Under the pieces are notes generated by a model. That model saw only the letters and a list, made by a program, of their open reading frames with translations. It did no database searches and had not been told where the DNA came from. From Plicaturopsis crispa FD-325 SS-3 (lineage: Eukaryota > Basidiomycota > Agaricomycetes > Amylocorticiales > Amylocorticiaceae): 64,000 nt of DNA. Positions within the stretch are counted from its first letter, which is position 1. Every line of letters begins with the position of its first letter. The position numbers were made by a program, and so were the translations under genes. The stretch lies in contig KN832554.1 in assembly GCA_000827205.1 (NCBI GenBank), positions 1,982,345 through 2,046,344 on the forward strand, in the 5' to 3' direction. Shown here in pieces: positions 32,281 through 43,219 of the stretch.

Positions 32281-34909
32281 CTAGTATACATAGCGAACTG
32301 GGTAACAAAACAAATCGTTATTCGGCAGTCGATGAAAATGACAGAGCACTCACACTCAGGGTTCTGCTTATCGGTAAGGTCATCGAAGGCATGTTTGTGC
32401 GCAATTTGATCTGTCTATGAGCACGGTTCGTGAATACGGGGTGACTGAGAACGTTGGTACAAGGGGGTGCCTACCACGTGTTCCCCGGTAGTACTCGTCG
32501 GAGGGAGCTTTTGTGCGCGCCTCTTCAGGACATTCTGACGCATGAGATGGATGCGCAGAAGAACGATGACAAGAAGTTGAATGCCGTAGACGATGATGTG
32601 CACCACAAACGCCTTCACGTAGCGAGGGCCATCGTTCGCGCGAAATACTACAGGTGTGCAACAATGTGAGCAATATAATAGACGTAGGAAAGCAGAATAA
32701 ATGGCACCATACCTTGAGGGCCGACAGCGTTACCCACAGCCCAAGCACTAGTTTACGGAAGGTTGGACAAACGTTGGGAAAGATGGAGACTAAGTGGCTT
32801 ACACGAAGACAAGTGTAGAAGCGATGACCTGCTTGGTGCGTCCTGCAACGTTTCCCGACATAATCGCCAAGTTCAGTACAGCAACAGCGCCATACCCCTG
32901 CGTGCAGCTGTAGGATACAACACCCTATAAGATCATCAAGTACATCATGATCGCTAGATACTACTCACTAAAATGCTAGGAGCAGCCCGACTTTGGTATG
33001 AGGGCTAGTTGGAACGGCTGGGGTCGAGAATTAGCACCTGAGAATATGCATCGATGGGGAAACATACTGAGGAATACTACCGTGCCTGCGATGTTAGGCA
33101 AGGTGTAGAGCTATTGAGCACGGTCTATGGTGAGCGAGTGCTCGTCAAGGGCTTGCTTCGGCTTACGAAGGCGAACAACAATTTCTGGTTGTATTTTTTG
33201 GACAGCCATGCGGCACTGAACAAGAAAATTATGGTAATGCCGCCCTGGGCTATGGCGAGAAGGTAAGTTTGCAAGATCGTGAATCCCTACGTCGCAGCGT
33301 TTGAGCATGACGACATCGTAAATCACACCCAATATCGACTCACGAAGGCTTTCAAGATTATATTTGAGAAGGCGCCCAGTCCGCCGGTAGGCAATGCGTT
33401 GGTGAAAGAAATGAGGACGACCGCCCATACCGTCGGATCCATGATCGCCTCGTCTGTATGGTAATCAGAAAGGATGACCGATACCCAGAGCCCACGACTT
33501 ACAAACTTGGTACATCTAAGAAAGGGCGAGCAGGTCAGCTCGACGCATGGTAAACGTCAGTACCCCCGCTTACCTTGAACTCTCGATTCTGAATTCCAGT
33601 CTCATTTTCACGGACTCTCTCAGCCATCAGCAATCTGTCTTCGGGAGAAAAGCATTTCGCGCGGAGGGGACTGTCCGGAAGCCACCACAAGATGAACAAT
33701 CCCCAGACAAACGTTAAGCATCCAAGCAGCTGTTCAACAGTAGATGAGAGTTGCGACAAATCCGAAGTTTTAAACAGTACACGTACCGTGAATAAGATTT
33801 GCCAGTTCTTCAGCGCTGCGTGTTGGATATGTTGGATGCCATACGCAATCAGACCCCCGACGCACTGCTGGAAACCGTTCATAGAGTAGAAGGCTCCGAT
33901 AACGAGAGCCTGTTCTTCCCTCTTATACCACATAGTAGACCTATATAGGTGAGATCCAGTCTTCAGTATCATAAGGAAGCACTGCACAAAACTGCTTACA
34001 AGAACACGAAGGCAGGCTGACAGACGCATTCGAATATACCCAGCAGTGTTCGAACAATAACGAGACCTGTGAAGTTCTTGCAGGCTGCTGTGAAGGCTAA
34101 CACAGCACCCCATGCACATACACTGGGTACAGTCGCTCATTAGCAATGTTTATGGGCACATTCGGACGTGTAGACACGCACTTAAATGCAAGGTATTTCC
34201 CAATTGGAAGTCGCTGCAGGAGCCTATTCGCAGGCAGTTCCCAGCATAGACTATAGCCATATCAATCAGTCGCGTTACGGAATGTATTACGTCCGTCGAC
34301 ATACATAGCAATGTACACTGTTGAGGATCTGTTAGCATAAGTGCGGGCCTACGAAAACGAATGCGAGCCATACCACAGGTGGTCAGCCAGGAGTACTGCT
34401 GTCCCTCTAGATGAGTGTCCGTTACGATGCCCATGATGGATGCAAAATTGAGGGTTCTAGAAAGCGACTCCGCATTTATGAGCATATGGACCAGACGTTT
34501 CCCGCGAGCTTACCCTTTGTCCAAGGTTTGCTGGGCAATAATATTATTGACGGCAACGTACGAAGCAGCATAGTACTCACGGCAAAGTAAGTCACCACCA
34601 TGACCACCAGTACGCGCTTGTGTATCATCCATCTCAATCGTACATTCGTCGCGTCGTCAATCACGATCTTTGCAGCGTCGGCCTGATTTTCTGCAAAGAA
34701 CTGCGCGACTTCAGCGTCAATTCCCGCGGCTGGGGCTACTCGTGCAAAATGGTGAGTGAGAAATAGGCGCTCTATATAAAACTAAGCCGGAAAGACGTAC
34801 CCGCCACCGACGTGGGCGAGGCATTGGAGCTCCTCAAGGAATATAGATCCTTTTCCACGTCCTCGACAAACTCTGTCCGCACAGTAGTGCCCTTCTGAGA
34901 GGTCGCCAT
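32281..34909 (-). CDS. MFS transporter, Dal5/allantoate permease (anion:cation symporter) family
   Basis: Nineteen exons, minus strand: 34909-34801, 34738-34581, 34530-34514, 34456-34374, 34317-34305, 34250-34182, 34122-34000, 33940-33787, 33729-33574, 33515-33503, 33453-33344, 33286-33167, 33110-33068, 33017-32969, 32907-32803, 32747-32713, 32647-32478, 32414-32354, 32297-32281; 534 residues. Family signatures in order: QTLDKGTLNFASIMGI, ELPANRLLQRLPIGKYLAF, GLVIVRTLLGIFECVCQPAF, STMWYKREEQALVIGAFYSMNG, WWLPDSPLRAKCFSPEDRLLMAERVREN, KVGLLLAFYCTQGYGA, SGNVAGRTKQV, AWAVGNAVGPQVFRANDGPRY, and the C-terminus NPEFRYVY. Such proteins import anions such as allantoate, nicotinate or organic and sugar acids with protons. 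Its neighbour GH105 suggests an unsaturated uronate or rhamnogalacturonan fragment (inference). Two exons are 13 nt. Confidence 0.92.
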
Positions 34910-35290
34910 GTAGTACGCAGGCAGGTTGAGAAAAGTGCAGCAAGTTGCACAAGCTGATAAGGACCACTGCAGCGCTCCTACATAATGCACCGGTATTTTG
35001 TGGACGGGCTTGGGCCCCATGACCAGCTAGCCGCTATCCAGAACCAGCGAACATAAGTACACCTGATTGACGGTTGACCTAAGTGTTGGAAGAACCGGTA
35101 TGATTTGAATCGTTAGATTCGACCCCGTGGGGTATGTCTTCGGTTCCGGTGATAATGCGGGGTGCGCGGTCCGGCTATCCCTGGCGATCCGGAAACAACT
35201 GGGACTCTGCCAAGATATAAACACTGGGCGCACCATCCTCTTACTTATAGTCAGATAACGTTCAACGCCGTCCCACATCTCAGAGTATCC
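34910..35290. promoter_or_regulatory. Shared promoter between the Dal5-type transporter and GH105
   Basis: 381 bp between the two start codons. It contains an inverted repeat GAATC-GTTA-GATTC at 35107-35120 and GATATAAAC at about 35214-35222 on the + strand, a TATA candidate about 70 nt before the GH105 start. Co-regulation is inferred from the arrangement. Confidence 0.5.
35107..35120. promoter_or_regulatory. Inverted repeat GAATC N4 GATTC in the shared promoter
   Basis: Perfect 5 bp arms with a four-base spacer, near the middle of the 381 bp divergent region. Could be a site for a dimeric regulator; short enough to be chance. Confidence 0.35.
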
Positions 35291-36559
35291 ATGTCTGCGG
35301 CAAACATAAACCCGCAAAAGGTGTCGTTGTTGAAGACGATCAGAAGTCTCATCAATTGCTTGGTGAACATCAAGGATGAGACCGGCGAGTTTTTAATGAC
35401 CTTGGAGGATGGGCGAGTTATCGATACGAAGGGGTGGAATGACTGGGAGGTGAGTGAGCAACGGCGTCAGGCATTTTTTCGAGAGTTGTTGAGGATTTGC
35501 AACAGTGGACTCACGGAATAGGTCCAGCTTTCTGCAACGAGGCCAGTGAAGCGAGCTGACGGCCGTCCTGGGCAGGTTTATACGGGCTATTGAAGTTCCA
35601 CGAAATTACGGGGGACAACGAACCGTTAGATGTAGCCCTCCGATGGTTCCACGACAGGTTTGCAGTGGGAACGACGAAGAACGTCAACACGATGTCTCCC
35701 CTCCTCACGGCTGCATATCTCCACGAAGCCAAACGCGCCGACTACCGCGTACATCTGGATTCGTGGGCAGAATGGGTCATGTACGACATGCCACGGACGG
35801 AGGAAGGGGGCCTGCAACATATCACGTACCTCGTCGAAAACCGCCAGCAGCTCTGGGACGACACCTTGATGATGAGTGTCCTGCCACTTGCCAAGATCGG
35901 GCTGGTGCTGGGCAGGCCAGAGTACATCGAAGAGGCCAAACGGCAATTGCTATTGCACGTCAAATATCTAGCAGACCCTCAAACCGGCCTGTGGTTCCAC
36001 GGTGAGAGTTGGCCATCGTAGCCTCCAAGCGCGTTCTAACGAACCCACAGGATGGACGTTCGATGGCCGACACCATTTCGGACGCGCGCGATGGGGTCGA
36101 GGAAATTGCTGGATAACAGTGTCCATTCCTGATTTCATCGAGCTCTTACAACTGCCCCCCACGGATGGCCTGCGGCTCTTCCTTGTAGCGACGTTGACCG
36201 CCCAAATCGACGCGTTAGTGCGCCTCCAAGACGCCAGTACAGGCCTCTGGCACACGATCCTCGACGACTCCACGTCTTACCTCGAAGCATCCGCGACAGC
36301 AGGTTTCGCGTATGGCATCCTGAAGTCCATCCGCCTGCGTCTGATACCGAAAGAGGAACGCTATATAAACACAGCGAAGAAGGCGATAGATGGTGTCTTG
36401 CAGAATATTACGGAGAAGGGGGAGCTGCTGCAGGTGTCGTTTGGCACGCCGGTATTTGATGATCCAGAGGAGTACAAGCGTATTCCATTGACGAGCATGC
36501 CGTACGGACAAAGCTTGGCTCTGCTAGCGCTGACAGAGTACCTCAGAACGTTTTTGTAG
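35291..36559 (+). CDS. GH105 unsaturated rhamnogalacturonyl/glucuronyl hydrolase (YteR/YesR type)
   Basis: Four exons: 35291-35449, 35506-35521 (16 nt), 35576-36001, 36051-36559; 369 residues, the full GH105 length. It removes the 4,5-unsaturated uronic acid left at the non-reducing end of pectin fragments by lyases, through hydration of the double bond. The (alpha/alpha)6 barrel landmarks are present: WTHGIGLYGLLKFHEITGD, NVNTMSPLLTAAYLH, LWDDTLMMSVLPLAKIG with the catalytic Asp at 153 or 154, WFHGWTFDGRHHFGRARWGRGNCW, and DASTGLWHTILDDSTSYLEASATAGFAYGI. There is no signal peptide, so it should act in the cytosol on imported oligomers, which fits the divergent Dal5-type transporter. Start ATG gives the usual N-terminal helix. 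Confidence 0.93.
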
Positions 36560-36769
36560 ATGATTCAGATAGATTCTGGTGTACTTGTAGACATCGTATG
36601 TGAGAGTTCTGGCTGGTCCTTGGTTGGTCGATCGAAAGTTGTCTTGGTGCGCGCGGAGGAGGCTCCGAGTCCCGATCGTCTCCTTCGACCGACGTCAACT
36701 TCAAGCAAGTCGACTTTTCTTTGACTCTCACTTATCTAGCCATAGCATAAGGGAACAGGACCAGGCACC

Positions 36770-38843
36770 ATGAGCGGACTAGCCGACGAACTCCTCAACG
36801 ATCTGGATGGCCTTTCTGACGGTGGAGACGAGGAATACGCGGAAGAACAGCCCGGACCCGAGGCGAGCACAAGCAACGGCGTGAAGCGCAAAGCCACAAA
36901 TCAAGATGTCGAGATGTCTGACGAAGAGGAAGATGACGATGGGGATGTGGAGGGTGAGGGCAAAGTCGGCATGGTTTTGGAGGGCGGAGTGAAGCCGGCA
37001 GACGAGCTCGATGTGGAGGACGTGCAGCAGATGGATCTCGGCGGGGTCGAGGATGTGGGCAAAATCGCGAAATTAGAGGGGAGCAAACGCATGGCCGATG
37101 TCCTGAAGGTACGCACGGTCTGTACATGCTCTTCTATGTACTGATCTTGCCTGGTCATGTAGGAAATCGAGAAATACAAAGAGCACCCAAGCTCCCCAGA
37201 GACTATGGCGTTGCCTGCACATTTGAATCCTGAGTACAACCTTATCGTACAGGCAAACAACCTCTCCGTTGATGTCGACAATGAAATCTTGGTCGTACAC
37301 AAGGCGAGTTATATTGCTGTAGCTAGCGCCTACTTACTGATTGGCATGCATTTTCAGTTCATTCGCGACCATTACGCGCCCAAATTCCCCGAGCTTGAGC
37401 AGCTCGTAGCAGACCCCACTATGTTCATCCGCTCCGTGCGCGTCCTAGCCAACCACGACGACCCAACAAAAGTCGATCTCGCAGGCGTCCTCCCGCCCGC
37501 AGTCATCATGAGTGTCCTCGTCACCGCGACCACGACATCCGGCCAACCCTTATCGGACGCCGAATGGGCCGCCGTCGAACGCGCGTGCGATCTCGCGGAC
37601 CGGCTGGAGGAGGCGCGCAAGAAGGTACGCGGGCATGCATGCTTTTTGAACGGGTCGCGGTGCTGACGGAGTGCGCGCCGCAGATTTTCATGTACGTCAG
37701 CTCAAGAATGAATGTCCTTGCACCGAACCTATCCGCTATTGTTGGCACAACCACAGCTGCGAAGTTACTCGGAGTCGCAGGCGGCCTAGGCGGGCTCGCG
37801 AAAATGCCATCGTGTAATGTCCATGTGAGCTTCATGGAGTTTTTGAACGGTTTTGAGGAGCGCACTGATTGACCCAAATCATCGGCAGCTACTGGGAGCA
37901 CAACGAAAAATTGCTGCGGGCTTTTCGTCGGCGACACAGCGCAAGCACACTGGATTTATCTTCCAGTCCGACCTCGTCTCTCAGACGCCTTCGGAATACC
38001 AACTCAAAGTCCAAAGAACTGTCGGTGCCAAAGCTGTCCTTGCTGCGCGGATGGACTTGGAACGACAGCGGAGAGATGGTCAGTTCCCTTGACGTTCAAA
38101 TGCATATAAGCTTAGCCAATGCATCTCTACTTAGGCACGTACGGCGAAGGTTTGCGAGATAAAATCGAGAAACACATCGACCGACTCGCAGCGCCTCCAC
38201 CATCCAAAGTCACTAAGGCCCTTCCCATACCGAACGACGGTCCGAAAAAGCGGCGCGGCGGTAAACGGTGAGTCTCATCGCGTCTAAACGTCGGATACAC
38301 GAAATTGATGCAGTAATGGGTAGGGCGCGCAAAGCGAAGGAAGCGTATGCTCAGACAGAACTCCGGAAACTTCAGAACCGCATGACGTTTGGTGAGGCTG
38401 AGGAGGAGGTCGGCGCGTTCGACCAGACGAAGGGGTTGGGCATGATCGGCGCGGGCACTGGCAAAGTCAGAGCTGGCATGGGCGAGGCAAAATCGCGAGG
38501 TCCGTTTCTTCTCATTTTCGTTCCGGTGTCCATCGAGTCTAACCTATTCTTTCTTTCTAGCGAAAATGTCGAAATCAAACAAATTACGAACTGCTGCGCT
38601 CACGCGGGCTGCGCAGGCTGGGGGCACGCAGACGTCTGGGACTGCGACCTCGTTGACGGTCACACCCGTGCAAGGTGCGTGTATGCGACACCTGTAGAGT
38701 GTCGTAGCCTCACCTGTTTCGCGTTTCGCGTAGGCTTCGAGCTAACAAACCGCTCCGCTGCGGCTGCGCGCGTGAAGGAGGCCAACGAGCGGTGGTTTGC
38801 AGCGGGGAGTTTTTCATTTGTGGGTCAAAAGGGTGGCAACTGA
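36770..38843 (+). CDS. PRP31: Pre-mRNA splicing factor PRP31 (U4/U6 snRNP 61K)
   Basis: Nine exons: 36770-37108, 37163-37303, 37358-37624, 37684-37824, 37889-38078, 38135-38267, 38324-38499, 38561-38674, 38734-38843; 536 residues. PRP31 binds the U4 5' stem-loop with Snu13 and is needed to join U4/U6 to U5. After an acidic N-terminus come the NOSIC part ([47 protein letters not shown]), the Nop domain ([63 protein letters not shown]) and the Prp31 C-terminal domain ([30 protein letters not shown] end). Intron 2 begins with GC rather than GT; spliced sequence then matches the conserved VVHKFIRDHY. Confidence 0.95.
37304..37357 (+). other. GC-AG intron of 54 nt in PRP31
   Basis: Starts AAG|GCGAGT and ends TTTTCAG. 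Its length is a multiple of three and it has no stop in the PRP31 frame, so retention would insert 18 residues into the NOSIC region instead of ending the protein. Confidence 0.75.
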
Positions 38844-39101
38844 GTAGGTCTTGGCTAACGTCGCGTTGTCTCACCGAGGTGTGTCCTCAATGCCTTATAC
38901 TTTATATCATGTAACTTCTCTCCCAGTGGTCCAATGTGATTGCCATAATAGAAAGACAGACCGGATTACTACATGCTAAGCACTAGCGACTGTTGGTACA
39001 AAGACGTCGGTAAGACGCCCATATAAATGAGACGATGCGGAGTGTATGAGGGATGCGTGGGGAAGTAGCCAAGAGCGATGAACGAGGGGCGGGGCACAGA
39101 C

Positions 39102-39847
39102 TTAAGCCTGGCCTGGGTGTGCGGTGGCGACTGTCTCGCCTGTTGCAGCACTCTGCGACACATCAATGAACCCTGCCGCCTTCTTGGGGTCGGCCATAGT
39201 ATCCCGCTTCTTCTTGTAATCCCGGATGGCAGAACGAATGGCATCCTCCGCGAGCACTGGATAACGCGCAGACTGGTCAGCAAGAGGACGAACGGATGCG
39301 GACAGTAGACATACTGGAGCAATGGAGCTTAACAGGGGGAAGACAGAGCTCTTTTGCGATTTCTGTGTTCTTGATTTTCCCTGCCTCCTCCAGCGACAAT
39401 CCCTTGACCCGCTCAGTCATGTACGAGCTGGACGCGATGGCGCTTCCGCATCCGAATGTCTTGAATTTGACTTCAGAAATAATGCCCTCCTCGTTGACCC
39501 GAATCTGCAATTTCATAACATCGCCGCATCTGCGTGCGAAGAAAATTGTCAGCGGCCGCATCTACTCCGAACGACGGTAAGAAACATACGCAGGTGCGCC
39601 TACGAGACCGGTGCCAACGTCAAAGTCGTTCTTGTTCAGAGAACCAACCTAGGCGTTCAAAAAATGTGGCTATCAGATAAGCGGCCCAGCCAGTAGCAAA
39701 CGAGAAACGCACATTTCTAGGCTGCTCGTAGTGGGAGATGACCTTTTCGTGGTAACCCCTTGCGAGAACAGGACGCAAGTTAATACGGCTGGCAGCGCGG
39801 GGTGCAGCAGCGTTGAGAACTGTTTTCGAAATGGCAGAGCGGAACAT
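39102..39847 (-). CDS. ISU1: Mitochondrial iron-sulfur cluster scaffold ISU1/ISCU
   Basis: Four exons, minus strand: 39847-39713, 39648-39590, 39529-39315, 39256-39102; 187 residues. ISU1 is the matrix scaffold on which Nfs1-derived sulfur and iron build [2Fe-2S] clusters before Ssq1 transfer. A basic presequence (MFRSAISKTVLNAAAPRAASRINLRPVLARGYH) leads into YEQPRNVGSLNKNDFDVGTGLVGAPACGDVMKLQ. All three ligand cysteines are present: in APACGD (Cys66), in FGCGSAIASSS and in the Hsp70-binding LPPVKLHCSMLAEDA. An Ala/Gly/Thr-rich C-tail (ATGETVATAHPGQA) extends beyond the yeast protein, common in basidiomycetes. PRP31 ends 258 bp away on the other strand. Confidence 0.96.
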
Positions 39848-40454
39848 GGTGGTGGTGGTTGCGAAAGGGAAAGTGTTGGAGGGAAACCAATGACGCCCCT
39901 CCGTCTTTCATTGGCTGTCGGACACCGGCTAGCGGGGATTCAATCCTCAGCCAATCGGATCTCTCGCTCGCTCACCGCCGCGGGTGACGTTCCCCCGCCG
40001 TCTGTGAAATTCCATCCGTGCACAAACGTGCTATGTAAGGCTATGTACCGCGCACGGTCAGTACGCCGCAAATTGCGTGTGGGAGGCAGACACAGGTATT
40101 GTAGTTGACTTGAGGTCAATAGCAAGTCAATAAACCACCCTTTCATCTTGTGTCTTACAAGAAAACGGATTTGAGTTGCCGAAGGGACGTGTCATTGGTA
40201 GAACGGCAGCAAATCAGCTTCAGTCAGACAAGATGCCTAAGTTTAGATCGCCCGGAGGTTTGTACTTCAAGTTGCTCGAAAGTACACCGTACGGTGGTAG
40301 GTATATGATACCAGTACAAGCTAGCGCGCACAGTTACTCTTCCGTAAGCACCCCTGGAGAGAGAACAGTCGCTCACTTGTCAGGGCACACCGGGTCGTAA
40401 GATTGAACGGCTGCCTTCAATCCGTGCGAGACATCATACCGAAGAACTCCGATT
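39848..40454. other. Intergenic, upstream of ISU1 and downstream of COG6
   Basis: No coding region is supported. A CCAAT-like ATTGG/CCAAT pair lies within 120 nt upstream of ISU1 (about 39890-39955), plausible for the CCAAT-binding complex, which is often linked to iron and respiration genes in fungi; this is only suggestive. Confidence 0.45.
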
Positions 40455-43167
40455 TCATCCCGACGCAGTGTCCGTATCCTCCAATCCAAAGATCTGCCAC
40501 AACAGGTGAGGTTGCCCGAACGGCCGCTCGCTTCCTAGCAACGTGCTCGCCGCCTCGTATCCGCTCCGGGGCTTGCGCACTTCCTCGCAGACCTGAGCAT
40601 ACCCCCTCGCCAGCCTTTCCAGCGCCTCGCGGTGTATGCGCGTGTGCAGACGCTGCACAGTGAGCCGTGCGAGTCGCGGAGAGTGCACGACCTCGAGGCC
40701 GGACAGCCAGAGGGAGAACTTGTGCAGGGAGGACTGGAGTTGTTGCGGCTGGGTAGCGCCGAGGCGGGAGAGTATCTCGGAGGGCTGGAGCGTGGAGACG
40801 GTGCCGATGACATCGTACATAGACGCGTCGTGGAAGATGTTGACGGTCTATTAGGCGGTTTCGTTAGGCGTGTCTAGGCGAGAGTAGAAGTAACGCGTAC
40901 ATGGTCCTCGATGAGGTCTTGGACGCGCTCCTCGATGATGTCTTGCACTTTTTTTCGCTTCTCTCCCGTAAACGAAAAGGCCTCCAGCACACCCTGTGCA
41001 ACAGTACTGATCAGTAATTGCTCTGCGGAAATTTCACAAAGGGCCGGATTACATACCTCCAGATACGATAAGCAGTTCAGTACAAAGACGGCCTTGTCCC
41101 AGGCCGGTCTCAGTCTTCTCTTCTCCTCGCTCGAGGCAATGATCATATCAACCGTTGGATCGACCAGCACGTCGAGGATGCGCTTGAACCCGGCATCGCG
41201 TTCCTCGGGGTCCTCGTCGCCAAGCAGCGACGATTCGTATACGGTCATGATTTCTCGCAATATCTGCGCCTGCTCGAGGATAACCGACGGTGGGGTTACT
41301 TCCGGGTCATTGAGATCCTGGACAGGCGAGTTAGGTAGCTGACGCGTGCTTCAGAGAGGCAATCGCGTACGAGAGGGACACGGGACATGGCGCGTCCTTG
41401 CGTCTCAATCGCGTCGTAGAACACTTTGTAGGCCACATCGGTAATTCTATTGCAATGTAGCTCAGTCAGCCGTGGATAGGATAGGATGGGGGAGACGCAC
41501 TCTTGCAGTGTTGTCGATAAGAGAGCATTGTCTCCAATTGTTCGCCGCATAGTCAGCATATAAAATTGTAAGAGATTCGCAATTTTGTAGGAAATGATGC
41601 TGCTTTCTTGAGAACGGACTGTCTGCTGCACACGGATCTGAAGCGACGGGTGAATCCAATGACACGGGATCGATATGAAGTCGATGAATACCTTCAGCGG
41701 CACGCATAGCTTGCTGACCGAGCTGTCCATCAGTTCACGGATCCACTCATCCTCCTCGGTAACCCCAAACCGCCTTACACTTCCTACCATTCGACCATCT
41801 TGCCCCAATGCGAATAGGCCTTCCAGAAATTCGTGCTCGGCAGCGATTGCCTGATGCACCCACGCCAGCATGTCGCCGACGTAGCGCAGCGGGTCGTGCG
41901 CATGTAGTTCGATAGGACGGGGAAGGCCGGACGGCCCCCCGCGCGTGAGGGCATCCAGGAAAGTGCTGAGGAGCGTGGATTGTCTGGTTTGAGACAGGAA
42001 AGTGAGGGCCTCCCTGCAGACAGAAGTTCTGGTCAGAATCAACAAGAAGTTGCAGACAGACGCAACGTACGTGAGGAGTTCGGGGCGTTGGCGTAGCCGC
42101 CGCACTGCTTCGCGCATATTCGGGGCTACTTCCAGCTGCACGTCGCGGCCCATCCGTTGGAACTCATACGAGCACCACCGGAATATCTTCTCGTAGCCCT
42201 GTTCAAGGTGAGAAGATGTCGAGGACATGATATCCAGCCTAGCGCGCGCCGGTCATTGGAGAATCCTGTACAAATCGTTTTAGGCATACCCTGCTTTCGT
42301 AGGCCCATCTTCGCCCGCCATAAGTACTCGACAGTCGCTTCGAATGCGTTCAGTCTTGTCCATAGCTGCGAAGAATCGCCGACCCAGCGCGACATCGCGG
42401 GAGGTCAATGCCTCGACTTCCTCCTCGCTGAGAGTGAAGCGCGCTAAGAACAAGGAGACGATGGATTTTCGTGTCTCCACCTCCTGCCTGTAGTATCGCG
42501 TTCATTTGGAATACACACGGAAGTGGATAATTCATGGACCTACCGCTCTTCACGCAGACTTCCGGCTCGTTCCAGTAGAGACTTACTAGCTTCGTCAGTC
42601 AGTCGCAGTTGCGTTTCTGCTTCGTCGCAGCGGGAACGCATCGTAGTGATGTGCTCTTGCAATTCATCCAATTTCTGCGGGGACGAGCATACATGAATAC
42701 ATCGACACTGGCGTAACGAGTATATGGATGTTGGAACACACTTGGTCCACCTCCCCAAACGCGCTCAGGAACTGACGGCTCCCCTCCGCCAATTTGTTCT
42801 CCATGTCGCGACGCAGGTTCAGGCGTGCTTTGGCGGCGGAGTCACCGGGGACGTTCTCCGGGACCGCACTGCCAAGGGCGGGCCTGGCAGGCGCGACGTC
42901 GTCCTCGATGTCGTCGTCGTCTAGCTCCTCAGCATCCCGGTCAACCTCTTTGCCTTTCAAGGAGCCGCTGAGGGTAGACGGGGTCGCGTAGAGATCGGAG
43001 AGGGTGCGCAAAGCCTCCTTCGTAGCATCATCGTTGAAGCTGGTACCAAGGACTTTGTAGAGACGAAGCGCTACGGGATTCCGAGCCTGAGGTGTTCCAG
43101 TTGTTGTTTGTGAGGCAGAACCCAGAGGTGTATCAGGAAAGGAGAAGGAAGTGGACCGTGCAGACAT
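40455..43167 (-). CDS. COG6: Conserved oligomeric Golgi complex subunit 6
   Basis: Ten exons, minus strand: 43167-42742, 42674-42544, 42487-42290, 42238-42071, 42013-41692, 41637-41501, 41446-41371, 41317-41057, 40993-40901, 40847-40455; 734 residues. COG6 belongs to lobe B of the eight-subunit tether for retrograde vesicles within the Golgi. Markers: NPVALRLYKVLGTSFNDDATKEALRTLSDLY, coiled coil KLDELQEHITTMRSRCDEAETQLRL, LDIMSSTSSHLEQGYEKIFRWCSYEFQRM, DPLRYVGDMLAWVHQAIAAEHEFLEGLF, SYKIANLLQFYMLTM and, near the end, HDASMYDVIGTVSTLQPSEI. It ends about where family members do. Its start codon is 52 bp from the divergent GPI14 start. Confidence 0.95.
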
Positions 43168-43219
43168 TCGCTAGTGGTCGTCTCTAATAGAATGCAAAGC
43201 GCGTTCGTCCGTCGCGTCC
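43168..43219. promoter_or_regulatory. 52 bp divergent promoter of COG6 and GPI14
   Basis: Only 52 bases separate the two start codons. No TATA or CCAAT is visible, so either the transcripts overlap at their 5' ends or both leaders are extremely short. Confidence 0.6.
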
